From Microbacterium marinum (GTDB lineage: Bacteria; Actinomycetota; Actinomycetes; Actinomycetales; Microbacteriaceae), in the NCBI RefSeq assembly GCF_014204835.1, contig NZ_JACHMD010000001.1:1116001-1180000 (forward strand): a DNA stretch of 64,000 bases, read 5' to 3'. Below the pieces are notes generated by a model, which searched no databases, was not told the origin of the DNA, and was given only the letters and a program-made list of their open reading frames with translations. Positions 1 through 12,080 of this stretch are shown here, piece by piece. Position numbers and translations under genes: made by a program. Position 1 is the stretch's first letter. Each line of letters starts with the position of its first letter.

Positions 1-79
1 GCAGCAGCTGGTGGCTGGTCTTCTCCCTCACCGGAGCCGCCGGCGGGGCGGCGATCGGGTGCGCGGTGTGTACGGCCAT
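1..79 (-). CDS. Start of an unidentified gene leaving the left edge (partial)
   Basis: An ATG at 79 reading leftward opens a frame with no stop to the window edge. The first residues are MAVHTAHPIAAPPAAPVREK, a Pro/Ala-rich start of the kind seen at the cytosolic N-terminus of membrane proteins. A minus-strand GATACT box at 91-96, 11 nt before the ATG, could be its -10, which would make it divergent from manA. Only 26 codons are visible, so the product cannot be named. Confidence 0.3.
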   Translation of the reverse strand, partial: MAVHTAHPIAAPPAAPVREKTSHQLL

Positions 80-106
80 GGTGAAAGCAGAGTATCGCGC
101 GCACCC

Positions 107-112
107 TAGGCT
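107..112 (+). promoter_or_regulatory. -10 box of manA, leaderless promoter
   Basis: TAGGCT ends 6 nt before the manA GTG. That gap places the transcription start on the start codon. The same geometry recurs at many genes in this window. Confidence 0.55.
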
Positions 113-118
113 GGAGCC

Positions 119-1258
119 GTGCTGGAGACCCTCTCGAACGCGCCACGTGACTATTCCTGGGGATCGGTCGACCTGATCCCTCAGCTGCAGGGACGCGAGC
201 CCAGCGGCATCCCCGAAGCGGAGATCTGGTTCGGGGATCACCCGGGCAGTCCCGCTCGGGTGGCGGGTCACCAGACCCTCGCGGAGGTGAGGTCGGCGGC
301 GGGCAAGGCGCCCCTCCCGTACCTCCTCAAGATCCTCGCCGCGTCCTCCTCCCTGTCGATCCAGGCGCACCCGTCGGTGGCGCAGGCGGTGGCGGGATTC
401 GAGCGGGAGGATGCCGCGGGCATCCCGGTCGACGCTCCTGAGCGCACGTACCGCGATCGCAACCACAAGCCGGAGATCATCGTCGCGCTCAGCGAGCGGT
501 TCCGCGCCCTGGTCGGGCTTCGTCCCGTGGCGCGCACGCGGGAGCTGCTCGGAGCCCTGGGTGAGGCCGGCGGCGTGGCTTCCCTGCGCGAGGCGCTCGC
601 CGGAGCGGATGCCGCGTCGGCGCTGCGCGAGGTCATCGCGCAGATGCTGGAGGGCGGGTCCGCCGACGTCGTCTCGGATGTGTCGGCCGCGATCGTCGTC
701 GCTGACGCCCCCGGTTTCGAGGAGGAACTCGACGTCCTCCGAGCGATCGTGCGCGATTTCCCCGGCGACCCCGGCATCGTCGTCGCGCTCCTCATGAACC
801 TCGTGGTGCTCCACCGGGGCGAGGCCGTGTTCGCGCCGGCCGGAGTCCTCCACGCCTATCAGGACGGTCTGGGTGTCGAACTCATGGCGGCCAGCGACAA
901 CGTGCTTCGGGGCGGGTTGACTCCGAAGCACATCGATGTCGCCGAGCTCCTCCGCATCGTCGACACCCAGCCGGGCGTCCCCGCGATCCTCGGGCGACGC
1001 GACGCGGCGGAGCCGATGGTCTTCGACGTGGGGGTGGCGGATTTCCGGCTGCGGCGGGTCACGTCGTCCTCGGACGGCGAGGTCGCGATGGCGCTCGCGG
1101 GACCGACGATCGTCCTCGCCGTGTCGGGCGGCCCTTCCGTGGCGACGGCCGGGCGGGAGATCGATCTCGCCCCGGGCGAGGCGGCTTACGCCGACGACGA
1201 GACGGAGCTCATCCTGCGCGGAGAGGGAACGGTCTACGTCGCCGAGCCCGGTAGCTGA
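119..1258 (+). CDS. manA: Mannose-6-phosphate isomerase, class I
   Basis: Cytosolic zinc enzyme interconverting fructose-6-P and mannose-6-P, which feeds GDP-mannose for wall glycans and mannosylation. The 379 residues show the type I cupin-fold landmarks: a QAHP zinc-ligand segment near residue 80, HKPE near residue 118, and the ELMAASDNVLRGGLTPKH block near 260, which carries catalytic residues. The GTG start is chosen because the family N-terminus (LSNAPRDYSWGS) begins at once and a TAGGCT -10 box sits 6 nt upstream, implying a leaderless mRNA. No manB lies beside it, although M. tuberculosis has manA and manB in the same neighbourhood. Identification is secure. Confidence 0.93.
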   Translation: MLETLSNAPRDYSWGSVDLIPQLQGREPSGIPEAEIWFGDHPGSPARVAGHQTLAEVRSAAGKAPLPYLLKILAASSSLSIQAHPSVAQAVAGFEREDAAGIPVDAPERTYRDRNHKPEIIVALSERFRALVGLRPVARTRELLGALGEAGGVASLREALAGADAASALREVIAQMLEGGSADVVSDVSAAIVVADAPGFEEELDVLRAIVRDFPGDPGIVVALLMNLVVLHRGEAVFAPAGVLHAYQDGLGVELMAASDNVLRGGLTPKHIDVAELLRIVDTQPGVPAILGRRDAAEPMVFDVGVADFRLRRVTSSSDGEVAMALAGPTIVLAVSGGPSVATAGREIDLAPGEAAYADDETELILRGEGTVYVAEPGS

Positions 1259-1324
1259 TCCCGCGACACGCCGTGGCGCCCTCAAGAAGATTCAATGTCG
1301 GGTTGAGGGTTTACGATTTGCGAC

Positions 1325-1353
1325 TTGACCGGAGCGAATCACACGGGTGTAAT
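1325..1353 (+). promoter_or_regulatory. Promoter of whiB2
   Basis: TTGACC at 1325-1330 and TGTAAT at 1348-1353 are separated by exactly 17 bp, and the -10 is embedded in an AT-rich run (TGTAATTAA) that stands out in this GC-rich DNA. It predicts a start near 1360 and a leader of about 40 nt containing GGGAGAGC just before the whiB2 ATG. Confidence 0.65.
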
Positions 1354-1400
1354 TAAGGCCACGGCCGCATCGCGGCAGGGTCTACAGGTGGGAGAGCAAG

Positions 1401-1721
1401 ATGACGGGTTACCGTTCCGGCGTTCCCGAGAATTGGTTCGTCGACCCGGTCAATCTCGGTGTCCCGGGCGTCCGTCGCCCGGTCGAGACCGACGAAGAGA
1501 CCGCTCTCGCGTGGCAAGCCGACGCGCTGTGCGCCCAGACCGATCCCGAGGCCTTCTTCCCCGAGAAGGGCGGCTCCACCCGCGACGCGAAGCGCATCTG
1601 CACCTCGTGCGACGTGCGGGGCGAGTGTCTCGAATACGCGCTGCAGAACGATGAGCGCTTCGGTATCTGGGGCGGGCTGAGCGAGCGTGAGCGTCGCAAG
1701 CTGAAGCGCCGCGCGTCCTGA
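1401..1721 (+). CDS. whiB2: WhiB-family [4Fe-4S] regulator, WhiB2/WhmD type
   Basis: Iron-sulfur transcription factor of the WhiB2/WhmD class, linked to septation and cell division in mycobacteria (WblB/WhiB in Streptomyces). The 106 residues carry the four cluster ligands Cys44, Cys67, Cys70 and Cys76 (C-x22-C-x2-C-x5-C), the GIWGG turn at 88-92, and a basic tail (SERERRKLKRR) used for DNA binding. A GGGAG Shine-Dalgarno lies 8 nt before the ATG and a -35/-10 pair with a 17-bp spacer lies upstream. Proximity to manA and an Rv3259-like gene matches whiB2 (Rv3260c) of M. tuberculosis, which supports this subtype over the other Wbl paralogues. Confidence 0.9.
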   Translation: MTGYRSGVPENWFVDPVNLGVPGVRRPVETDEETALAWQADALCAQTDPEAFFPEKGGSTRDAKRICTSCDVRGECLEYALQNDERFGIWGGLSERERRKLKRRAS

Positions 1722-1737
1722 CGGATTCACGCCATCC

Positions 1738-1770
1738 CGGGCGTCGCTGCCGTTTCGACGGCACCGCCCG
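1738..1770 (+). terminator. Putative terminator after whiB2 with a UUCG loop
   Basis: TGCCGT (1748-1753) and ACGGCA (1758-1763) form a 6-bp stem around TTCG, extended by an outer CGGGC/GCCCG pairing across an asymmetric internal loop. It lies between whiB2 and the next gene. There is no T-run, as is usual in actinobacteria. Confidence 0.5.
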
Positions 1771-1787
1771 CCTAGGCTGACCTGGTC

Positions 1788-4655
1788 ATGCCCGCCCGAG
1801 TACACGCGCTGCTGGTCGTGCGCCCATCCGGGCGCGGCCCGACCGATCTGCATCTGAGCCGCACCCTGCGTGCGCTCGCTTCGCAGACCCGGCGTGCCGA
1901 CCTGCTTACGGTGGTGCTGTGCGGCCCGGATGACCGTCTGCGCGAGCTCGCGGCGGAGTCCGGTGCCGAAGCGGTGATCGTCGCCTCGCGGGGGACGAGC
2001 TTCGCGGAAGCCCTGCGCCTGGCCAGCCGTCGCGTCGCCGGCGACGCGGTGTGGCTGCTCGCGCAGGACACCGCGCCGGCGCCCGACGCACTGGCCCGCC
2101 TCACGGGGGCTCTCGAGACGGCTCCGTCGGTGGCCATGGCCGCACCGAAACTCGTCGGGTGGGACGACCCCGCGCAGATCGTGTCGCTCGGCGTCACGAT
2201 GACCCGCACCGGCCGGAGCGTCGGACTGGCCGATGGTGAGCTCGACCAGGGGCAGCACGACGCCGTCGAAGACGTCTTGGGCGCCGACGTCCGCGGAGTC
2301 CTCGTCCGCTCGCAGGTCTGGGCGGCGCTCTCCGGGCTCGACCCCGCGCTCGCCGGCAGCGACGAAGGGCTCGATCTCGGTGTCCGCGCCCGACTGGCCG
2401 GAGGCCGGGTGACGCTCGCCCCGGGTGCGCTCGTCGCCGTCGCCGGGGACGGTGTCGCCGGCGCCCCCACGGCTCGCACCGCGCGCGCACGCGGACGACG
2501 CGCGTACGCGGAGCGCACCGCGCAGCTGCACCGCCGGTTGGCCTACGCGCCGTCGTTCGCGGTCGTTCTCCACTGGCTCGCGCTGCTTCCGCTCGCGCTC
2601 TGGCGTTCTCTCGGTCATCTGGTGGCCAAGCATCCCGGCAGGATCGGCCCCGAGTGGGCGGCCGCACTGACGGTGCTGTTCCGCATCCCCTCGCTCATCC
2701 GCGCACGCCGGCTCATCTCACGCGTGCGCCGTGTGTCGTGGACGCAGCTCGCGCCACTGCGCATCGGGCGGCGCGAGTTGCAGCAGCGCCTGGACGACGG
2801 CGGTCCCTCGGCGGGATCGCGGGAAGAGCTCCGCTTCTTCAGCGGGGGTGGTGCGTGGGTGGTCCTGGGTGCTTTGGCGACGTCCGTCCTCGCGTTCGCG
2901 TCCCTCCTCGCGTGGCCGGTGCTCGGCGGCGGCGCACTGGCGCCTCTGCGTGCCGGGGTCATCGCGCTCTGGACGGATGCCGCATACGGACCGCGCGCGC
3001 TCGGATGGGATACGACGGGTCCGGCGGATCCGTTCGCGGCGGTGATCGCCGTCATCGGTTCCCTCTCGCCCGCCGAACCCTCCCGAGCGCTCGTGATCCT
3101 CTGGGTCCTGGCGCTCCCGCTGGCGGCGCTGGGAGCGTGGTTCGCGGCGACGCGGGTCACCGACCGTTCCGTGCTCCGCGCGGCGGTGGCCTTCGCGTGG
3201 GCGGTGGCGCCGACCTTCCTCGTCGCGTTGACCGACGGGCGACCGGCAGCCGTGATCCTGCATCTGACGCTGCCGTGGCTTTTCTACACCGGCGCCGCAG
3301 CACGCCGCTCCTGGAGCAGCGCCGGCCTGGCGTCGGTTCTCCTCGCCGTCGCCGTCGCCTGTGCGCCGGCGCTTGCTCCCGCGGCCGCCGTCCTCTGGCT
3401 GGCCGGACTCGTCCTCACGATCGCCCTCCGACGGGGTCGGGGGGCGGGCCGCATCGCGTGGCTCGTGGTGCCGACGGTGGCGATGTTCGCTCCGCTCGCG
3501 TGGCGGCAGATCTCCGACGGCAACCCCGCCGGGCTCCTCGCGGATCCGGGGCGCGCCATCTGGGCGGCTCCGTTCGGCGTGGAGCCGCTCGACCGGCTCC
3601 TGCTGGTGTTCGGGTATCCCTCGGCGGATGCCGCAGGGTGGACGGCCGTCCTCCAGGGGCTCTTCCCCGAGGGGTCCTCCGTCGCGTGGCTCGCTCTCGT
3701 GTTCACTGCCCCTGTTCTGCTGCTGGCCGCAGCGGGGCCCGTCCTCGGACGGCTCGTCCCCGCCGTGCTGGGAGTGATCACGGCTCTCTCGGGCATCGTG
3801 ACGGCGATCGTCGCGTCGGGCATCTCGGTGGCGGTCGGGCTGTCCGGCCCGGTGGCGCTGTGGTCCGGCTCCGCGCTGAGCCTGGCGTGGGCGGGCCTGC
3901 TGATGTCCGCAGCCGCGGGCCTGGACGGCGTCCGTCGGGCGGACGGGGTAACGGTGCGTCGGGGTGCGCCGATCGCGGCCTCGGTCCTCATCGTCTTCCT
4001 CGCCGTGGGCTCCCTGCCGACGCTGTCGGCGCCCGTCCGCGGCGAGGCATCCATCGCCGACGGCCCTGCCAGCACCCTGCCCGCGTACGTGAAGACGGCG
4101 GGGAGCGAGGGCGAGCGCGCCGGCGAGCAGACGGCCACGCTCGTGCTCACCGCGGGGGAGGACGCCGGGTTCACGGCATCCGTCGTCTGGGGGGCGAGCG
4201 AAACGCTCGGCGGTCAGACCACGCTCCAGTCCACCCGTACCGCCCTGTCGGACGGCGACACCGCGCTCGCGCACGTCACCGCCGATCTCGTCAGCTCGGC
4301 CGACGGCGACGTGGTGAGCGTTCTCGCCCGACACGGCGTCGCCTACGTTCTGATCGACGAAGCGCGGGACGAGAGCGACGTGGCGCGGGCGGCGCGTCTG
4401 AACGCGCAGAACGTCCTCGACCAGCGGAGCGACCTCATCAGTGTCGGCAGCACCGCGCGCGGTGAGCTCTGGAGCGTGGGGGGCTCCATCGCGGAACGCA
4501 GCGCCGATGAGTCGGCCGGTCCGACGGGCAGCCGCATCGCCCTCCTCCAGCTGGGCGTCATCGCGATCGCCCTGCTCCTGGCCGTGCCCACCCGGACGAG
4601 TCTGCGCGACGCGCGTCGGCACCCCCGCGTGATCGGATCGAGGAGGAACGCATGA
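1788..4655 (+). CDS. Large membrane-bound family 2 glycosyltransferase
   Basis: A 955-residue two-part protein. Residues 1-240 resemble a GT-A (GT2) domain: a Rossmann-like start (VHALLVV), the WLLAQDTAPAPDALARL segment where these enzymes place the acidic metal/donor site, and an acceptor-side LGADVRG loop. Residues 250-750 contain many hydrophobic segments typical of polytopic membrane glycosyltransferases. A soluble extracytoplasmic region follows to about 915, then one last transmembrane helix and a basic end. It probably adds a sugar to an envelope polymer, but the substrate cannot be read. TAGGCT at 1773-1778 lies 9 nt before the ATG. Its last 4 nt (ATGA) overlap the next gene, so the two are translationally coupled. 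Confidence 0.75.
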   Translation: MPARVHALLVVRPSGRGPTDLHLSRTLRALASQTRRADLLTVVLCGPDDRLRELAAESGAEAVIVASRGTSFAEALRLASRRVAGDAVWLLAQDTAPAPDALARLTGALETAPSVAMAAPKLVGWDDPAQIVSLGVTMTRTGRSVGLADGELDQGQHDAVEDVLGADVRGVLVRSQVWAALSGLDPALAGSDEGLDLGVRARLAGGRVTLAPGALVAVAGDGVAGAPTARTARARGRRAYAERTAQLHRRLAYAPSFAVVLHWLALLPLALWRSLGHLVAKHPGRIGPEWAAALTVLFRIPSLIRARRLISRVRRVSWTQLAPLRIGRRELQQRLDDGGPSAGSREELRFFSGGGAWVVLGALATSVLAFASLLAWPVLGGGALAPLRAGVIALWTDAAYGPRALGWDTTGPADPFAAVIAVIGSLSPAEPSRALVILWVLALPLAALGAWFAATRVTDRSVLRAAVAFAWAVAPTFLVALTDGRPAAVILHLTLPWLFYTGAAARRSWSSAGLASVLLAVAVACAPALAPAAAVLWLAGLVLTIALRRGRGAGRIAWLVVPTVAMFAPLAWRQISDGNPAGLLADPGRAIWAAPFGVEPLDRLLLVFGYPSADAAGWTAVLQGLFPEGSSVAWLALVFTAPVLLLAAAGPVLGRLVPAVLGVITALSGIVTAIVASGISVAVGLSGPVALWSGSALSLAWAGLLMSAAAGLDGVRRADGVTVRRGAPIAASVLIVFLAVGSLPTLSAPVRGEASIADGPASTLPAYVKTAGSEGERAGEQTATLVLTAGEDAGFTASVVWGASETLGGQTTLQSTRTALSDGDTALAHVTADLVSSADGDVVSVLARHGVAYVLIDEARDESDVARAARLNAQNVLDQRSDLISVGSTARGELWSVGGSIAERSADESAGPTGSRIALLQLGVIAIALLLAVPTRTSLRDARRHPRVIGSRRNA

Positions 4656-6043
4656 CCCGTTCGAGCTCCCGCATCAGGATCGCGGTCGGCGCGGTCATCA
4701 GCGCAGCGGCGATCGCCGCCGTCGCCCTCGCCGTGCCCGCGTCCTGGCCCACGTCGCACCGCTCGGCGCTGTCGGTGACGGCCGATCCCGAGCCGTCGAC
4801 CTCGCTCCTGGCCTGCGGGGGCGGGGTGCTCGCCATCGGCCGGGATGCCGCGGACGTCTCCGCACTCGCCTCCGCCGCACCCCAGCGTCTCACCGTCGGG
4901 GTGACACCGGGTGCGCCCGACCCCGAGGTTGCGGACATCGCCCCGGCGGATGTGCCGGGCGCCCCTGCGGCCGGCTCGTTCGCCGCCGAGCCGATCGACC
5001 GGGAGCGAACCGATCTCGCCGCCGCCGGATCCGCCACCGTCGACGACGCCGACCTGGCCGGCTTCGCGGCAGCCGCCTGCACGCCGCCGACGATGGAGTC
5101 CTGGCTCGCCGCCGGAAGCGGACTCACCGGCGCGGCCGACCTCGTGGTGCTCGCGAACCCGGGCGACGTGGCATCCCGTGTCGAGCTCACCGTCTTCGGG
5201 GCTGCGGGCCAGATCGCTCCCGACGCCGGTTCCGGCGTCCTCGTCCCACCGCGATCCCAGCGTGTCGTCCCGCTGGCGGCGCTCGCGCTCGGCGAGCAGA
5301 GCCCGGTGGTGCTCGTGACGGCGACTCAGGCTCCGGTGCAGGCCACCCTGCAGTCCTCCCTGACCCGCACCCTCGTTCCGGGCGGGATCGATCAGAGCGT
5401 GCCGACCGCCCTGCCCGCCGCACGGCAGGAGATCCCCTCCTTCACCGCAGTCGGCGGGGACTCCACCGCAGACACGCTGGTCCGCGTCCTCGCACCGTCG
5501 AACGCAGCCACCGCGACCGTGACCGTGACGTCCATCGACTCCGGCGAGCAGGTCTACCGCACCGATCCGCTCGCCCTCGAGGCGGGGATCCCGCTGGAAG
5601 TCGATGTGGCGACCCTTCCGACGGGCAGGTACAGCGCCACCGTCGAGGCGGACGCGCCGGTCGTCGCCGCGCTCTGGGCGGCGACGGGTGTCGGAGAGGG
5701 GTCCGACTTCGCCTGGTATGTCGCCGCGGAGAGCATCGATGTGCCGAGCCTGCTCGCGGTTGCCGCGGGCCCCGATCCCCGGCTCGCGGTCGTCGCCGAC
5801 CCCGACGAGGATCGGACGATCGTCCTGACCGAGGATGCCGGTGCCGGCACGTCCCGCGAGATCACGGTCCCCGCGGGCGACGCGGTCTCCGTCGCCCTCG
5901 ACGGCGGGACGACCTACCGGCTGGATCCCGGCGAGGGCGGTGTGCACGCGAACGTCACCTTCGCGGGCAGCGGAGCGCTTGCCTCGTACCCGGTCGTGCC
6001 GGCCGATGCGGCCGCCGCTCCCGTGGTCGTGCGCCCCCGCTGA
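4652..6043 (+). CDS. DUF5719-family envelope protein
   Basis: A 463-residue protein with one N-terminal membrane segment (residues about 10-32, RIAVGAVISAAAIAAVALAV) followed by an exported Thr/Val/Ala-rich beta domain. It matches the actinobacterial DUF5719 family found directly after this membrane glycosyltransferase. The ATG overlaps the glycosyltransferase stop (ATGA), so the pair is probably made together and may act together outside the membrane, perhaps as an accessory subunit; that role is inferred from context only. No catalytic motif is visible. Confidence 0.7.
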   Translation: MTRSSSRIRIAVGAVISAAAIAAVALAVPASWPTSHRSALSVTADPEPSTSLLACGGGVLAIGRDAADVSALASAAPQRLTVGVTPGAPDPEVADIAPADVPGAPAAGSFAAEPIDRERTDLAAAGSATVDDADLAGFAAAACTPPTMESWLAAGSGLTGAADLVVLANPGDVASRVELTVFGAAGQIAPDAGSGVLVPPRSQRVVPLAALALGEQSPVVLVTATQAPVQATLQSSLTRTLVPGGIDQSVPTALPAARQEIPSFTAVGGDSTADTLVRVLAPSNAATATVTVTSIDSGEQVYRTDPLALEAGIPLEVDVATLPTGRYSATVEADAPVVAALWAATGVGEGSDFAWYVAAESIDVPSLLAVAAGPDPRLAVVADPDEDRTIVLTEDAGAGTSREITVPAGDAVSVALDGGTTYRLDPGEGGVHANVTFAGSGALASYPVVPADAAAAPVVVRPR

Positions 6044-6053
6044 CGGGACGCGC

Positions 6054-6476
6054 TCAGAATCGGAAGCGGTCGGGGCCGAGGTCCCAAGGATCGCGGTCGA
6101 GGTACTCGGCGGCGGCGCGGAAGACGCAGCTCTCGATCATCATCCGACGGTGCAGGTCGTCGCTGCGGTGCAGTCGCGCGAGACGCTCGATCGGCAGTCG
6201 GAACAGCACGATGCGGCGCTCGTCGGAGAGCACGGCCCACCGAGGGATGCCGTCGGCGTCGGCGGCGGGAGGCATCCACCCGACGTCGAACCGCACCTCG
6301 CGCAACTCCGGCCATGCGCTGCGCAGGAACTCGACGGCGGTGCTCACCGTCAGGTCGAACTTCTCGGCGCGCGTCTCGATCGCCGGCAACGGCGGCCGGA
6401 CGACGGGGCTGCGGTCGACCCGTCCGTGTCGGCCGTGTCGGTCGGGACGGGACGCCGCGCGTGCGCGTCGCCTCAC
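6054..6476 (-). CDS. Zincin-like metallopeptidase-family protein without HExxH (Rv3259-like)
   Basis: A 140-residue protein similar to the actinobacterial 'metallopeptidase family' (PF06262-like) whose mycobacterial member is Rv3259. The GTG start at 6476 is preferred because GGAGG lies 7 nt before it and the family core (FDLTVSTAVEFLRSAWPEL) follows after a short Arg-rich tail. Where zinc members have HExxH, this protein reads HRRMMIESCVFRAAAEYL, so zinc ligands are missing and it is probably not a protease. It ends tail-to-tail with the DUF5719 gene and diverges from the DUF3499 gene, the arrangement seen around Rv3258c-Rv3259. Confidence 0.7.
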   Translation of the reverse strand: MRRRARAASRPDRHGRHGRVDRSPVVRPPLPAIETRAEKFDLTVSTAVEFLRSAWPELREVRFDVGWMPPAADADGIPRWAVLSDERRIVLFRLPIERLARLHRSDDLHRRMMIESCVFRAAAEYLDRDPWDLGPDRFRF

Positions 6477-6496
6477 TCCGTGACCTCCGCGCTCAT
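6473..6496 (-). CDS. Possible seven-codon leader ORF (MSAEVTE)
   Basis: A minus-strand TAGGAT (+ strand 6503-6508) sits 6 nt before an ATG that opens MSAEVTE and stops at 6475-6473. That stop overlaps the GTG of the zincin-like gene (GTGA). The Shine-Dalgarno GGAGG of the downstream gene lies inside the mini-ORF. It may be a coupled leader peptide, or just a normal leader that happens to begin with ATG. Confidence 0.3.
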   Translation of the reverse strand: MSAEVTE

Positions 6497-6609
6497 GACG
6501 CCATCCTATGCGCCGCGTCGCACGCGGATCAGTCTGCGGGGGAGTGCCGCGGCGCGTGACCGGCGCGGCATCGCGAACCGGACGGAACCGCCCGGTAGCG
6601 TGGCGGACG

Positions 6610-6816
6610 ATGCTCGGAAGACTCTGCTCCAAGGTGGCCTGTGCGCGGGAAGCCGTCACGACGTTGACCTACGACTACGGCGACCAGATGGCCGTCGTCG
6701 GACCGTTGGGTGCGGGGAACGACCCTCACGCGCACGACCTGTGCGCGATCCACACCGGCCGACTCTCGGTGCCCAAGGGCTGGGTGGTCGTGCGTCACGA
6801 GACCCTGCGCGCCTGA
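6610..6816 (+). CDS. DUF3499-family small protein (Rv3258c-like)
   Basis: A 68-residue protein, start LGRLCSKVACAREAVTTLTY, with Cys residues (C6, C11 and a later one in DLCAIHTGRLSVPKGW) suggestive of a metal site. It matches the conserved actinobacterial DUF3499 family, function unknown. The ATG at 6610 is chosen over longer in-frame versions because TAGCGT at 6596-6601 ends 8 nt upstream and the family begins here. It faces away from the zincin-like gene, keeping the Rv3258c-Rv3259 pairing. Confidence 0.75.
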   Translation: MLGRLCSKVACAREAVTTLTYDYGDQMAVVGPLGAGNDPHAHDLCAIHTGRLSVPKGWVVVRHETLRA

Positions 6817-6915
6817 TCCGTCAGCGCGCCGCGCCGCGCCGACCCGACGCGAACCGCTCCGCCGCGAGCCGTCACGGGACGGAATGCGTCGGCTCGTGCG
6901 TGGGAGGATGGGCTC

Positions 6916-8373
<1,458 letters not shown>

Positions 8374-8388
8374 GCCGGCAGAGGAGGT

Positions 8389-8421
8389 CACCTCTCTTTT
8401 GAATTGATCAAAAGAGAGGTG
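8389..8421 (+). promoter_or_regulatory. 14-bp perfect palindrome, probable FurA operator
   Basis: CACCTCTCTTTTGA (8389-8402) is repeated inverted as TCAAAAGAGAGGTG (8408-8421) around a 5-nt spacer. The A/T-rich centre is exceptional in this DNA and is the kind of site Fur/PerR-type regulators bind. It covers the -35 element and spacer of the furA promoter, consistent with autorepression of furA-katG. The same hairpin could also end ahcY transcription. Confidence 0.7.
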
Positions 8422-8427
8422 TACGCT
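8399..8427 (+). promoter_or_regulatory. furA-katG promoter
   Basis: TTGAAT (8399-8404) and TACGCT (8422-8427) are 17 bp apart, and the furA ATG begins 6 nt after the -10. The -35 lies inside the palindrome. This geometry fixes the furA start at 8434 and predicts a leaderless message. Confidence 0.6.
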
Positions 8428-8433
8428 GAAGTC

Positions 8434-11242
<2,809 letters not shown>

Positions 11243-11251
11243 TCGCACCTC

Positions 11252-11287
11252 CCGCACGGCCCGTTCCTCTCGGAGCGGGCCGTGCGG
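11252..11287 (+). terminator. Terminator after katG
   Basis: CCGCACGGCCCG (11252-11263) pairs perfectly with CGGGCCGTGCGG (11276-11287) around a 12-nt loop. It lies 10 nt after the katG stop and separates furA-katG from mtrA. No T-run follows. Confidence 0.7.
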
Positions 11288-11380
11288 CGTCTCCCCGCCG
11301 GTGGCGGCGGTCGGATACTGTGGAACCACCCGACGGCGGGCCACCTGCATTCCGCCAGACCTGAAGGACGTACCGCCCGC

Positions 11381-12064
11381 ATGACATCGCGCATCCTGGT
11401 TGTCGACGACGACACCGCCCTGGCCGAGATGATCGGCATCGTGCTGCGCACGGAAGGGTTCGACGTCGTCTTCTGTGCGGACGGGGCTGCCGCGGTCGAC
11501 ACCTGGCGCGACGAGCGACCGGATCTCATCCTCTTGGACCTGATGCTGCCCGGGCTCGATGGCATCGAGGTGTGCACGCAGGTGCGTGCCGAGTCCGGCG
11601 TGCCGATCATCATGCTCACCGCGCGCACCGACACCGCCGACGTCGTGCGCGGACTCGAATCCGGGGCCGACGACTACATCGTCAAACCCTTCAACCCCAA
11701 GGAACTGGTCGCCCGCATCCGCACGCGTCTGCGCCCGGCGGCGACCGAGTCGCCGAGTGAGACGCTGCGCATCGGCGATCTGTCCGTCGACGTCGCCGCG
11801 CACGAGGTCCGTCGGGCGGATGGTCCCATCGCGCTCACGCCGCTCGAGTTCGAGCTGCTCGTCGCCCTGGCATCCAAGCCTCAGCAGGTGTTCACCCGCG
11901 AGATGCTGCTCGAGCAGGTGTGGGGCTATCACTACAAGGCCGACACGCGCCTGGTCAACGTGCACGTGCAGCGCCTGCGCGCGAAGGTCGAAAAAGATCC
12001 CGACAACCCCCAGATCGTGACGACCGTGCGCGGCGTGGGCTACCGCGCCGGCGCCGCGGTGTGA
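11381..12064 (+). CDS. mtrA: Two-component response regulator MtrA
   Basis: OmpR/PhoB-type regulator controlling cell-wall metabolism, osmotic response and replication/division genes in actinobacteria. The 227 residues have a receiver domain with the acidic pocket VVDDD (7-11), phospho-Asp in LILLDLMLPG (about Asp53), the switch Thr in MLTARTD and the Lys in IVKPFNPKEL. A C-terminal winged helix follows (LTPLEFELLVALASKPQQVFTREMLLEQVWGY). The ATG at 11381 has GAAGGA about 12 nt upstream. It is followed after 16 nt by mtrB and lpqB, the conserved actinobacterial operon. Confidence 0.95.
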   Translation: MTSRILVVDDDTALAEMIGIVLRTEGFDVVFCADGAAAVDTWRDERPDLILLDLMLPGLDGIEVCTQVRAESGVPIIMLTARTDTADVVRGLESGADDYIVKPFNPKELVARIRTRLRPAATESPSETLRIGDLSVDVAAHEVRRADGPIALTPLEFELLVALASKPQQVFTREMLLEQVWGYHYKADTRLVNVHVQRLRAKVEKDPDNPQIVTTVRGVGYRAGAAV

Positions 12065-12080
12065 ACAGCGCCCGGGAGTC

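Noticed and set aside
2425..2670. Small reading frames of 60-100 codons inside large genes, many Arg/Pro/Ser-rich
   Set aside because: They follow the alternative frames of GC-rich codons, lack ribosome-binding sites and have no recognisable domain.
2654..4465. Open frame of about 600 codons on the plus strand within the glycosyltransferase
   Set aside because: An Arg/Pro/Gly-rich overlap in another frame of a real membrane protein; no independent ribosome-binding site or family resemblance.
8404..8433. Upstream ATG extending furA by ten residues
   Set aside because: It lies inside the palindrome and upstream of the -10 box, so it would not be transcribed; the Fur fold starts after 8434.
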